Below, in pieces: positions 13,001 to 26,100 of a stretch of DNA of 64,000 bases. Numbering within the stretch: position 1 is the stretch's first letter; every line of letters starts with the position of its first letter. The position numbers and the translations under genes were made by a program. The notes beneath the pieces were generated by a model, which made no database searches, was not told the DNA's origin, and worked only from the letters and a program-made list of their open reading frames with translations. Origin of the DNA: Synchiropus splendidus (taxonomy: Eukaryota > Chordata > Actinopteri > Syngnathiformes > Callionymidae); assembly GCF_027744825.2 (NCBI RefSeq), contig NC_071349.1:6973001-7037000 (forward strand). Direction: 5' to 3'.

Positions 13001-16000
13001 TCATTAAATTGATGAAATGGCCTCAATAACTTTTCAGTTGGAAATTTTGGACGGCCGTTTCCCTGCGCTCCCGCTCTTCCTCATTATTCTCATCATGATT
13101 TCACGTGTGAGAGGGAAAGTGCTGAAGAAGCACATGGGCTGTCAGATCTCTGAAGGGCTCTGTGGTCGTGCTGTTCAGCATTGCTTCATTCATTCACAAA
13201 GGAAGCTCTTGTTTTCTTATGAAACGTGAAGCAGCATCTGCTCTTTTCGCACCCTCTGGCAAATCCAGAATTGAAAAGCATCTGAGGTTTGTTTCGTGTT
13301 CACTGGGAGACTGATCCTCAGTTCTGTTGTTTTACTCATCAGATTTGTTGAAAGCAAAATAGACTACTTAGTGACACACTCATGGTGACTTCAAATTTTG
13401 TCCTTTAGGAGTCAGGAAACAGCCAGATTGATTCTAAGATTGATCCACCACATCTTCAAGTCGAACTCAAAATTTCTTATTTTTGTCATTCACTCTGAGT
13501 TCATTTTATCACTGCTCCACATTTCATTTATTTTGGTCTCTGTGTTCTCCATTACAATGATTTGTGTTTGTCTTTAGACAAGTTGTACATGGGCCCCGGT
13601 CAGCTGTACCAAGACCTGCAGAACCTCATTCACGACCTCAGTCTGGTGAACCAGATCTCCGGTTTGATCTGCAGCCTCAAAGGAAACTACCAGGTACATG
13701 TCACGTCTCATATTTAAACTGTTTCGTCCAATTCATTTATGTTACTCTGTGTCAGGGTTGTACATTTGCACATGCTTAATTCCTGTGGTGCTGAGACACT
13801 CTCTGTGCTGTCGGAACAGAGCTTTTGCAAGAACAGTGCGCCATGTGTGAAGCTGTGTTTATGCTGTGCTGGGAGGACTGTCAATCAGAAGGAGGCAGAC
13901 AGACATGTGACTCAGGCTAGCGTGAATTTAGGACAGGAAAGGAAGGATGCCCTTATTTTGTCATACAGCTGAAGTGTTAAATGTTTCTAATGTTTATCTG
14001 ATGTTATCTCAAATGAAGCTGGTGCCTGGGAGGTTCACATCCCTCTTGTATTAAAGTCCTGGTCATTTTAACTGACGGCATGCAGTGAATACAGTATTAT
14101 TGCCATTGAAACCAGGGTTGTGACAATACTAAAATCTCAATATCTGTATAAAGGAAGACGCTCAAGATCCCATTTAAAAACAATAAAAAAAAATCTTAAT
14201 ACAAATAATAAATTAATAATTGTTTGCAGCGTATTGTGTTCACTGTACTATAGATACCATGGCAAATTAGTATGGTATTCAGATCTGGTGTTTGAGTATC
14301 GATACTTTTCAGTAGCTCCCCTGGTAAAACTAACCCAATGTGAGCAGTGCTTTTGTTTCTCACCCATGTGACTACTTCATACCTGGTGTAATCAGCAGAT
14401 TTTACTGCAACAGTGGTCATTGGTATTCATTACTTTGTGTGGCTGTCATCCCTTTTTTCCTTTGCTATATAGAACGTGAACCCCACCGTGGCGCAGGACT
14501 GGGTGTCGGGCCTCCAGAGACTGATCCTGAAGAAGGAGGAGGAGATCAGAGCAGCCGACCGTTGCAGGATTCAACTTCAACTGCCGGGCAAACAAGACAA
14601 GTCAGTTCTGTAGCCTCTTAATTTCCCTTTTGGTGGCAAAGTTGCCATGGAGTTACTTCTTTACACATACAGATGGCAAACACTTGTAACTTCAATCTGA
14701 GCAAGCATTTTTTATGGATGTTCTGGGTGTACAAGGGCGATTGTAGTAGCAGCATAACAGAGAGCATGAGAGTCACATTGGTAATATTCTCTCTGATGAA
14801 AAAACCCTGGCACCAAAAGGGTTAACTCCCCACCAATGATGGCTGACTGTGCTTCATCTTTTACAAATTTAGCTCATGAGAGGAAGCTTCGTCTTTCATC
14901 CTATTAAAATCAGCTTTCACTAACATTTTCAGGACCACTGTCCCTGGCTGAGGGTGCAGACTATTTTTTGAAATTCACATTCCAAATTTTGCTCATTTGC
15001 ACTCCAGCTTGTTGAATCATCCGCTGGCATGCTTGGAAACACAGCTGCCACCTCCTCTTTCCTCCCAAATCCCTCTTTCACTGCACAAAACATGTCGCAA
15101 GATCATCCAAAGGCATCTCACACACACGTTGTTAGCATCATCTCATGCTGGAGGGTGCCTCTCTGTCCACCGCCTCTCTGCCACACGCTGTCTTTTCAAT
15201 CAGCACAGGATCGACTGTTCCCTCTAGGCCTGGTTTATCACCGTCCAATATGATGACTGGACATTTCTGAGGTCAAATAAACACCACGTTGTTATTGTTT
15301 TGCTGACCTTCCTCACCAGTTTGTCTGTACTTGCAGGTCTGGTAAACCCACATACTTCAGTGCAGTGTTCAATACAGTCACTCCCGCCATCAAACAGTCA
15401 TGGATCAGCAATTTACAAATGGCCAAACTAGCACTAGGTACAGTCAGTTGCTTGGTAGCCATCGGTGCTGGTTGTAATGCTGCTGTGGTTCCTTTTAATT
15501 CAGAGGAGGACAATCTGCAGGGCTGGTTCTTCGCAGAGGATGACAGCAATCACCTCAAGAAGCAGAAACACCCGCTGCTGCTCCGACAGATGCCTGTGGT
15601 CATGTCAAAGCTGCAGGAGTTCAAGGTGAGGAGGACATGCTATCTGGCCAGTTTTTTTAGAGCATGGTGCTAATAACACCAAGGTCGTGGGTTCGATCCC
15701 CGTACGGGCCATGATCCCCTTTTGGTTTGCCTTAGGCATTGATCATTGCAAGTTTATTGGACCTTTCACAGTGCCTTTCATAGTACAGATATGGTGTTGA
15801 GATATACATTAAAAATAGCTCACAAGTGCGCAGAGGTCATTCACATGATCCACTTGGGAGTTTCTTATTTCTTGCAAAGGAATCTTCAGTTTTGCACAGT
15901 CAGCAGTTCAGCCCAACTTTTCTCAGAATCTGCATTTTAATGGCTACATTGCTGCTAAATGCAGCACATTGTGAAACAGGTTTACTTCCGCCGTGACTGC

Positions 16001-19000
16001 TGAGTTCTTTTCTAGGTCAGTCAACATTGATTCATTGATATTGCCTCAAAGCAGGAAGTCAGTGTTGATAAGGGCTGGTGGATGGTTGTATTAAAATTCA
16101 AAATTGGACGTTGACTGTGCATAGTTACATCCATCCACAGATCTTCCACCAGATCTTCTGAGGCCAGGTCATGAGGGCAGGAGCCTGGGTTCACTAGCGG
16201 ACGTCCTTTACCCTAGAAACCTTTTCTGCAAAGGGGAATACAGAGGCACAAGAAAAGATGCTCAAGCCACCTTAGCTGTCTTCTCTTTACATGGAGGAGC
16301 AGTAGTTATACCTCCTCCAGTTCGACCACCGTTTTTTTGGTCAACACTCAGGCAGGAAAGAACTTTCCTTTTTGGTTCATCTCTTTCTTCACTAAGAAAG
16401 TCCTCATAAGGAAAGAATTGCTCATCCTTTCCAATCCACTTGGGGAGGCAGCTTTCTGAGAACCTGGACAAAATATTCCACTTTTACATGGCTTCACATT
16501 TGGCTGTGAATCTTCCAAGAAAACAGTTCTAACATTCATTTACAAACTTTTCGGGTTCTCACCTTAGAAGCTGAACCTGAAGGTCATTGGGTGATATGAA
16601 AGTAATTGTTAAAAAATTTAGTAAAAAAAATATAGTAAAAATATAGTTCTAGTAAAATAATTTACTAGAACCAATTTGCAGTATTAAGAGGTCCAATACT
16701 GCAGTATTTGAGCAAAGTGCCCTTGTGCTGTGTTTAAATCACACGTTTTGAAATTGTCTTGTGCTTCTGCTGTTTGCCAGGTGGAGTGTGCCGTTCATAA
16801 CCCAGAGCCGTACATCAACACGGAGAGCACGGCAGACACACCTGTCGTGGGCCACGGTTGTGTTTGGGTAAGATCCTCTCCTCAGGTTTCAGCACTTACT
16901 CCAAATTGTAGCAAAATATTAACTCAAGAACGTTAGACTTTGATGATTCAGTTAGACTGGCTGTGGCTTTTCTTAACCATGATGTTGGTTTAAACAGACC
17001 TCACGTCTGGTCGATGGGTTGTAATATTGCTTGTAAAAATATCCAGCCAGTCCTGTAGAGAAATATCCAGGACTTGATTATTTTTCAAAAATAAATAGTG
17101 TCAGTGAGGTCTTGAGGTTATTAGAGCTAATGGATTGTTTGAATTTGGGTAGAGTGTTGTTGAAGATGTAGATATTAGAGCAATCTGTTTTCCTTACTGG
17201 ATGATGTTTGGAAGATGTTATGATGTTGAAGGTAGTCGATATAATCGCTTCCACATGTTTTATAATTGACCGTCATAATGTTTTTCCTCTGTGTTTTGAC
17301 TGTCTAGACCCAGTGTTTGAGCTCATGTCACAGATGTTTCTTATCTTCAGGTTGCAAGTTGCACCAATCAGATGGGCCAGATCGCCATCGTGTCCATGCA
17401 GAGCTGCAGTCCTAAAGTGACAGAGTGTTTCAACGTGGAATCCCGCATTCTCTGCATGGCTTACGTCCCGGCAGAGCAAGCTCAGGAAAATGACACCCCC
17501 GAAAACAATCAGGTCACACCGGCCACAGCGTGTGACACGCCCACTGTCTGCCTGGGAATGGAGGAGGGCAGGTAATCGTCCATGACAGTGGTGTTTAGTT
17601 AGGGCTGGGACTTCGAAACACTTCATGTGACTTGAAGCTTATGAGTTCAGATTCAAACTCTGATTTATTTGATTTTTTGTTATATTGTTTTAAAGGATTC
17701 CCGTCTTAAATTAAAATAAACTAAAAAAAAAGTAAATTTTTCAGGCCTTTTAGCTCATGTGCGCATGACAACAAGATAAGCCAGAGCGTCACTGATTTAA
17801 GGCCTGAGTGAAAGTGAAGCAACAAATGATAAAACCCCAGACAGTCTGATCACTGAGGTCGACGAGCCCTCAAAGTAAATCTAACGTCCGTCTGCCAAAG
17901 TTGAGGAAAAACGGATATTTATAGTCACTTTTGTTTCCTCCAGTAAAAGAATGTTGGTATTGGAGGTGTGTTGTGGAAAAGCCATTCCTCAGCATTTAGC
18001 TGAATGTGGTGCTCAAGACTCAGAAAGAACCTCTGAGTTCTTGAATGCGTCGTACACACTCATGGATTTGGATTTAATTTGTTTAAATCAGAAAGTGTTG
18101 AATTGTGCTTCAAACATACCTCAAGCTTAACAGTCCGTTTTGATTTGCTTCGGCTTCTTATTAAAAAGCTCTTTTTCTCAATTTTCTACAACTTGTCAGT
18201 ATATTCTGCGGTGAGTCCAACCATATTTAATGCATAACTTTCCCTTTCAGTGTTATCGTCTATAAGAGCAGCCAGCGGTCAAAAAAAGTACGACTACAGC
18301 AGTTTTTCACGCCAGACAAATCCACTGTCACCAGCCTGGTCTATAAGAAACACTGTCTGTATGTCGGACTGGTCAACGGCTCTGTCGCCGTCTACTCCAG
18401 ATCAGAAGGTAAGTGCATCAGTGTGAACCTTCATGTTTGTTTAAACCACAGTAAATATGGGGCGATTACGTTTCTAAATCACTGTTATTGTGTGAAAACA
18501 GATGAGCATTCACTCGACTAATTTCATTCAGCTTCAGAAACTATGTTAGCAAACTGAGTGCGCTCAGATGTTCAGTCAGTCCAAACATGACCACAGTCGT
18601 TTATTATTCAAGTGAATAAGAGCACTGTTGTGTAGCTGTCTGTCAACAGGAGCACCATGCTACGACTTCTTTTTCTGAATCGACAATATATAGTGTTATA
18701 TTTTATATATGTTACTTTTTTATTCAAAGTGGGAATTGTGGGCTGTGGTTAGTGCGGCACCCTCAAGGAGCTGGAATAGACTGCACCCCGCCTTGACCCT
18801 GTTACGGGAGTAAAGCAGTTGAAAAATAAATACTCATATTGGGTGATATTTTAGGGACACTGGGACTTCTACTGAAAATGCTATTTATTGTGACAAAAGT
18901 ATTCGTTCACATTTCATTTTCAAAGATCACAAGTCTGACTTAAAACGCTGTCACATCCACCACTAACCAAAGTGTCCTCAGCTCAAACCGTTTGATTGAT

Positions 19001-22000
19001 ATCAATGCTGAGTTGTTTTTGTCACCCCCCTTGCCCACTGCCCTGGCATCAGATTTGTTTTGCTCACGCTGCCCTTTATTTCTGCTCTTCAGGGAAGGCA
19101 ATGCCTCTTCTGCTCTCCATTCCTAAGTTGAATTCATTGATTTTAAAGGCTAGTGTCTGATTTGTTGGAATGCGTCTTAAAAATGCTGCTTTTCATTCAA
19201 AAGCAGGAGTGCGCAATTACATTTCCACATTATGGACCATGACTGTTAGCTAGAAGGACTAAAGAAGAAAATATTATTAAGCAAGGAGATAATAGGAAAA
19301 AGTCTGAATATGCCATGGCATTACGTGCTTTGACTATGCTATTTGCCAATAAACCCTTTCATTGTATATGCATATTGATGTAAAGATTCTCCATGTAAAA
19401 CTAAATTTTTAGAAGTGGTTGAAATTGGCAAAACTACAACCAAAAACTGTGACTGTGATCAAAGGGCAGGTTTCTTTCCTCCAATATATTTTATTGATGT
19501 ATTTTTGGGGGCATGCGATACTGTTAGAATGTGCATTAAAATCTCCTTTCCTCTTTGTCTCCATCTTGCCTTCATCTCTGACTCTTTTAACTCAGTCCCC
19601 AAACCATTCATTGTGACAGTGACCACTGCCCCCCTGACTCCAGATGCTAGTCCAACATCATAATTTGCCCTCGACTGACGTCTTTACCAATTCCTTCATG
19701 TCTGCAGAATTTGTATTTCAACCCCAGCCTTATAATTTCCAGCACTGGGATGCTTAAAGTGATACCGGCCAAAATCCTCCGCAGGCTATAATTTAGAAGT
19801 GTATGGTGACAAAATGTGACAAATAAGTTAATTTTGGATGTTATATTAGCATCTTTAAGACTTCAGTAGTCCTTCAAATAACCATGATTGTCTTCACCGT
19901 TTTATTGCTGTAAAATACAAAAGCAGTATCTGACTTTTTTGCTATGAAAATTCTGGCAGGTGTTTCAGTTCAGTATATTCATGATTTTGTAAGAGTGCAA
20001 GTGGAAGATGGTATTTTTAGGGAAAGTTAATTTCCCTCTGTCCCTGTGGGTCAAGAGTGTCTGTAGCTCTGAGCTTCTGTTTCCACTCACTGGCTTGTCT
20101 GGGTGAAGCCAATCTTTCAGTAGTGACCCAGTTAATGTCTTTCCTTTGAGATAGTATGGAGAAGAAGAGGATCTAGGCTGCGGTCTTTTTAAGGTTTCAG
20201 TCTTTTTATCTTCTTATCTGAAACATTGTAATATCCTTACTCACTGTGGATTTAGTGGAAGTGCCACCGAGGGAGTTGGAACGATGACCTTAGGGAGGTG
20301 AAACTGTTCAAGTAATTCCTGTTTGCTTGGTAGATGTATGTCACCTCCATGCAATCCTTCAGGAATGTTTGAACACTGCTCATTACACCTTGTTTTGGTG
20401 CTTCTCCACAAACCATATAGTGACTCTGAGACAGGAAGGACGCCGTCATTCAGTCAGTCATTGTATGTGTGCTGTCATAGAAGTTTAAACCACCAACTAC
20501 TGTACATGATTCAGACTCCACTGAACTTTAACATTCTTAGGTACTTTCAAGTGGAATGAATTACTGTAATAGAAAGCGTTCACCCTGCCGACGCAAACAG
20601 GAGGAGATGCTCGGGGGAAACGCACCGGAAATAGGGGGCATGTTTGAAGTCGGGAAAGCCATCCCTTGGGATTGTGAATTGCATTATGTAGTTTGTCAAC
20701 TTCACTGTGTACTCAGCTTTGTGAGTATGTGTGTGCTAGGATGAGGACATTGTTACAGTATGTTGGCTTTCACCACTTATCTCTTTCTGTTGTTGAGCTC
20801 TGGTGTTCTCATTTTCTGGTTTTACGTACACTTTCATTGGCAGAGATCCAAAATATGCTACTCGTGCTAATGTTTGTGGTCTATGTCATATTAATAATTA
20901 CTTATTCATTTCTAAATATAATTTGTGAAGGACTTTCTTTTATTTTTCCCATTATTTTCTCTATTATTTCATGCATTACATCATGCGTAAGCTTAACAAG
21001 TAATGTCTTTAATCGCTCTTTTCATGTACAGTATATGCTAGATAATAATAATATCTCATATATCATGTTCACCTTTTGTACAGATATCTACTTGCATAGA
21101 TAATCTTCACATAATTATCTTCACACAATATAAAATGCATGTAAAATGTAGTATTATATCATAATGGAACCCATTTATAACGTGATCACAGTTTTGAAAT
21201 CTATATTTGCTGCATTTGTTAGCAGATATAAAAAAAAATATGAATAATTATGTTCTTTATTTTTTGTTGCATCCCTCACAGCAGTACCTGAACAGATAAC
21301 TGTCCACCTCTGATCCACATAAAATGCTTTAGTTGATTGCTGTTTCCCTCAGTAAATCAAAAGTCACCTTCTTTTCCACCTCACCAGATGCAAGTGAATC
21401 AATGTTCAGCATTGTGTGAGTTGTTCTTGTGTTGCTCTGTCTGTTGTGGTCAGTCACTGTGTTTCGAGTTGACCGGTCATCCTCATTCTGCCACGCTTGC
21501 TTCTCCTCCTGAGACTGAGATGAAGATGGAGGAATGAGTTGGTAAAGGTCACACGTCATCAACGGATAAATATACTTGCGCTTCGCTTCGCCCCGTTTGT
21601 TGCGCTCAAACACAAACATGCCAGCAGCAGCAAGAACTTTGTTGCTGCTGCTACAGTTTGAAAGGTGAGAGATGTGAGCTGGCTCCCTTCACGACTTATG
21701 TAACGCTGCGAGTTGGCATGCTCCGCTTTTTATTTCTACACTCGTCTTTTTTTTTCCTGCTGTCCAACCCACGCAAGTGTGATCACAACCACAGCATCGC
21801 TGGAATGTGTCTCCCACCTTGCCCCCTTTAGAGGACGATTACTCCGACTTCCTCAGTCATTACTGTAGCTCTGCTCAACACTCTCTCTTCACAGGGCACC
21901 TCAACTCTGAATGGCCACCATTGTGCCTATTCTTAAATAAACACTGTTGCCGAGGCCTCTTTCACTTCCTGACCTAAAATCAAGCGGGGGAATGTGGCAC

Positions 22001-23071
22001 ACGGGAGAAATGATCTCTGAAATGGACACTGGGCGCTGAGAATCTGCAAAGACTGCACTTATGGCCACTTGGATGTGCCAAGCATGGCTTAACCTAATTC
22101 AGGTCCTGAGCTCTTTTGAGCGAGTTCTTCACCAGCGATCGGGAAAATTAAGAACTAAATGTGTTGCCATGCAGGTTGACTCTCCATGAGATGCTTTTCT
22201 CGCTGCAGATCTGGTGCCCACGGTGCCCATGCAGAACAAAGTGTGTAGGAGGTGTGTGTGGGAAAGCGCTCTGACTAATGCTTCAAAAACCATCTATGTT
22301 CATTCTGACGGCTGTTGAAATCATTAATGGCCTCTCCATCAATGTTAAGAGATGTGGGCTGCTTTGGCAGGTGAACTTTCCAGACCTGGACTGCTATAGA
22401 AATGTGTAGCAACCATGCATTTTTTCCACTAAAAAGTGGGCGCTGTAAAGAGGCTTCAGAAGCTCCTTGATGCTTTTATTGGTACCCGTGCGAGGTTTCA
22501 AAGGAAAGTCTGTACTCTAATGGATTGGTTTTCTTTTATGTGTTTGTGTCTCAGATGGTTTGTGGAGTTCAGAGAAGCCCAAACTCTTGAAGCTTGGAGT
22601 CCTTCCGGTCAAGACCATGCTGACTGTGGAGGATCACGTGTGGGCTTCATCGGGAGGACAAGTCTTCATCATCAGCTCACACACACATTGTGTCGAGGTA
22701 CACACCTTCAACAATGACGCCTCACATACGATGTCTCCACCAAGTTGTTGAGGGGTGAAGCAAAACAGAACCAAGGAACTAGGCCTGTTTATTGACAGGT
22801 ATCTTGTGTTATGATACGTATCCCGGTACAGGAGTGGTGGAAAATGGGGAAAATCTGCTAAGGCAGTACAAATATGTGCATGAAAATAAGTCTATTCTTA
22901 TGACATTTTCAGTTAAATTTCAGTAATAATTTGCTCCCTTAATCAACAAAATAACTCCAGCATACAAAAGGATTTTTTGTATTAAACATGTCACAAATGC
23001 AACAGTATATCCAACTATCTTTGTGTAAAATATTGATTTACCCAACTTAAAATATCAAGACAATATCACAC

Positions 23072-23113
<42 letters not shown>

Positions 23114-26100
23114 TCCCCAATTGGGGAATTATTGTAAAAAAAATAGACGAATGGAATTCCCCCAGTGTTCCGATCCACTTCTGCAAATAGAAGCACCTGA
23201 AATAATGGCGCTCCTCTGACATGCACTCACTCATAATCCGTTTATCCTCATAAAGCTGATTATCCCGGCCCACCTGCCGTCCCACACTCTCCTCTTCACC
23301 GAAGACTAAAACAGGATTTTAAAAGCTGGAGTCACCGGGAGGAGGAGATGATGGGACACTTCTGGAAGAGGTGGAATCAAATTGTGATCCGAAAGTTCCA
23401 TGACTGTAGCAGTTTTCCAGGAAACGTGAAAGGCAGTGAGTTTAGTGTAAAAGCAAATCATTTCTGGAGGATGAGAGTGAAGAGCGAGTTGCGTATTCTG
23501 CTGACAAGGGAGAGACGTAGCCGGACTGGCGTCAGGTGTTCTTGATGATTTGACAGTTATTGGCCCGTGCTCGGAACTCTGCGAGTTCAATGGGAATCTA
23601 CAAAGAAAAAAACAAAGAGGGGAAGCATGTCAACACAATCTTGTTTTTTTGTTTGATCTAAACAGTGTATAAGCTTCTTGGTTATTAGGATCAGCATCAA
23701 GATGCAACTCACAGCTGTTGAGCAAAGAGACTACTGTTTGTTCTCAAGGATCTATAGTTGTGGCTGTCTCACGCCTTTGAATAATGAAGTGCACTAAAAG
23801 TGGGAAAGAATGAGGAAGACCAGGAGGCAAGTAGATGCAGGGTCTGGAAAGGTTGCTCATTGTTGGAAGATTTGAGAAAGATGGAGGAGGTTAGTTACGT
23901 ACAAAGGCCAAGGTGACCTTTAGGTCGGCTGATGGTAGTGGTTCAGAGGTGACAGGTCAGATTTCAGCAAGTCATTTTAGAGTTGCGAGCAAAAGCTTGA
24001 AATTAGTCCAATTACTGCCACTCAAGGTTACATGGGAGCCTCCCTTCCATACTGACTCTAAATTGTCCGTACTGACCGCCCCTTCCGGTCGATCCATGGG
24101 ACCTAAGATTCCAAAACAATAAATGAAATTCTATGGGGAGATCAAAGTTATTTTCTGGAGCACTTTGGCTCATGCCCTGCATCACTCATATGATGTACCT
24201 CAATTTAAAGGATAAACAGTGGTGTGAGTTATTTGCTTGTGAAAACACATCATTTTTGGGACTACAAATCAAACATTGCATTTTGGACGTCACAGCAGAA
24301 TCCAACTGCTCCAGCGCTAAGGCGGATGCTAAAGGGAGTTAGTTAGAGCTCTAGCTAGCAAACACTAGCTGACATCATGAAATACTTGCCGTGACTCTGT
24401 AAAGCTTGTCCCGCATGGACGCTCTCACTCCACTGACTCTGCAGTGACAGGCTGCCACGAGCATTGTAGTCCGCTACTACATGTCACAAGTAACTTTTGA
24501 TGCCAGTCACAAAGCAGTGCTCTCACAGCATTAGAATCTGGCTTTCAAATTCATATTTCTAGCTAGATCGGAAAATAACCTTTATCTCTCCAGTGACTCC
24601 CGTTCATATTTTTTGTTAATTTTGGTCCCATGAGGTGGAAGGAGAGGGACATGATTTCGGCTCCCCGTAGGGTTGAGCAACCTGAACCCCAGGGACTAAG
24701 TGGCAGTATGAGTGAAGACATTTGACAGAAAAAAAGTCACAGTGACAGATCACGCTTCAGTTGTTCTGCTTGTGCAGCACCGGTTTGACAAATGCCAATG
24801 TTATTTCAAATATCCAGTATACACAGATGCTTCCAGCCACTCAACAAAACCCGCTGAGAACATTCAGGTTTGCTCATTCCTAAACCTGCTGTATAAGGGT
24901 ATTAAACCCCATGATCGTTCATTTTTTGCAACAACTTTCTAAATTTATTCACAACTTCTACTGCTTCAAATAAGGTTTTATGTACATCAATCCATTAAGC
25001 AGGTAAAGGTAATGTACTGTTATAGTAGTTAGAAGTAAAGTTAAAATTATGTATCTTTTTTTACATGTTAGGTTGGAGATGAAAAGGAAATTGCACCTCA
25101 TAGATCTTGAAAATAAAGCAATGTTTATCAATCACATAAATGATCTTACCGGTTTACACAGATCGTAATTCCCCTGCAATAAAGTCACACAACCAATCCT
25201 GGTTTCAACATTGAGGGTTGCATTCAGGGTTTCACAATCCAGTTTACATGCACAGTGAGGTTAGGGTTAAACGCTGGAATAGATTGTGCCTGTTGATTCG
25301 GTGTAATCTGCTCGAATTGCTGCTTTTTTTTTCCATACCGGAAAGGGAATTGGTGGCAAACCTATTTGCAAAACGACGTGCAACTGGTCAATAAAGCACT
25401 GAGAGAAATACCCTCATGGGTGTTCTTGAGTCTTGAGGTACAGGCACCAAGCCGTCACATGAAAGACAGTCTGACTTGATACTCAACACCACAGACCACC
25501 ACAGCAAAGTGCTCAAGACTCCTTTAGTAACGTAAGGGTGGTATGTTAATTTCATCCATATAATGCTGGAAAAAATCAGTTAAAATCAACCCATGTTATG
25601 TGCTCAAAAAGGTCAACGGATATGAAAGGCTCTTCCCAGATGTGCGTCATAGTAGTCAAGTTTCCCCAAGATACAGTATCTAATATCTCTCTGTTATCTT
25701 GCACTTCTGCAGTTCTGAGTGTTTAACTGATAACGTGTGCTGCCTTATCACCTTCCAGAGAGAATTTGTGCTCCATAAACCACATCCTCGTGTGGTGTGA
25801 GTCTGGGCTAAGACTACAACATGATCCTGAGCTTAAACGTATAAAAATGTTTGTTCCCCCCATGCAGAGGCAGCTGGAGGCCCACCAGGAGGAGGGGATG
25901 GTGGTGTCCCACATGGTGGTGGCCGGGGTTGGTATCTGGATCGCCTTCAGCTCGGGTTCTACTCTTCGCCTTTTCCACACCGAAACCCTTGAGCATCTAC
26001 AAGACATCAATATTGCCACTCCTGTACACAACGTTCTACCTGGTGAGCTTCTTTTCTTTCTCTGAGGCTCTGTTGACTTTATTACTTCAGTGTACAGTCA

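Larger units (their letters stand above)
8160..13577 (+). other. arhgef10: Large arhgef10 intron (5.4 kb) with transposon insertions
   Basis: Contains a dispersed repeat copy (8340-8575), a TIR element (9677-10890) and a small LINE-tail fragment near 11755-11800. The remainder is A+T-rich unique sequence with no supported exon. Confidence 0.8.
18409..22554 (+). other. arhgef10: arhgef10 intron (4.1 kb)
   Basis: Mostly unique A+T-rich DNA. It includes a LINE-tail fragment (18755-18835), a small GCAGCAGCAA-type hairpin (21623-21652) and a less A+T-rich stretch at 21700-22350. No supported exon. Confidence 0.7.
22698..25867 (+). other. arhgef10: arhgef10 intron (3.2 kb)
   Basis: Contains an (AT)18 microsatellite, a 537-bp inverted-repeat-ended element and one arm of a dispersed inverted repeat pair. 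No supported exon. Confidence 0.7.

Noticed and set aside
17605..17700. hAT-like start 'AGGGCTGGGACTTCG'
   Set aside because: Only about 15 bp resemble a known terminus and no partner end was found.
20693..21103. 136-codon hydrophobic frame in an arhgef10 intron
   Set aside because: A+T-rich intron DNA gives Ile/Leu/Phe-rich chance frames; no family resemblance or splice context.
22201..22250. Possible extra arhgef10 exon after CTCGCTGCAG
   Set aside because: No GT donor keeps phase, and the joined exons e23-e24 already read through without a gap relative to human.
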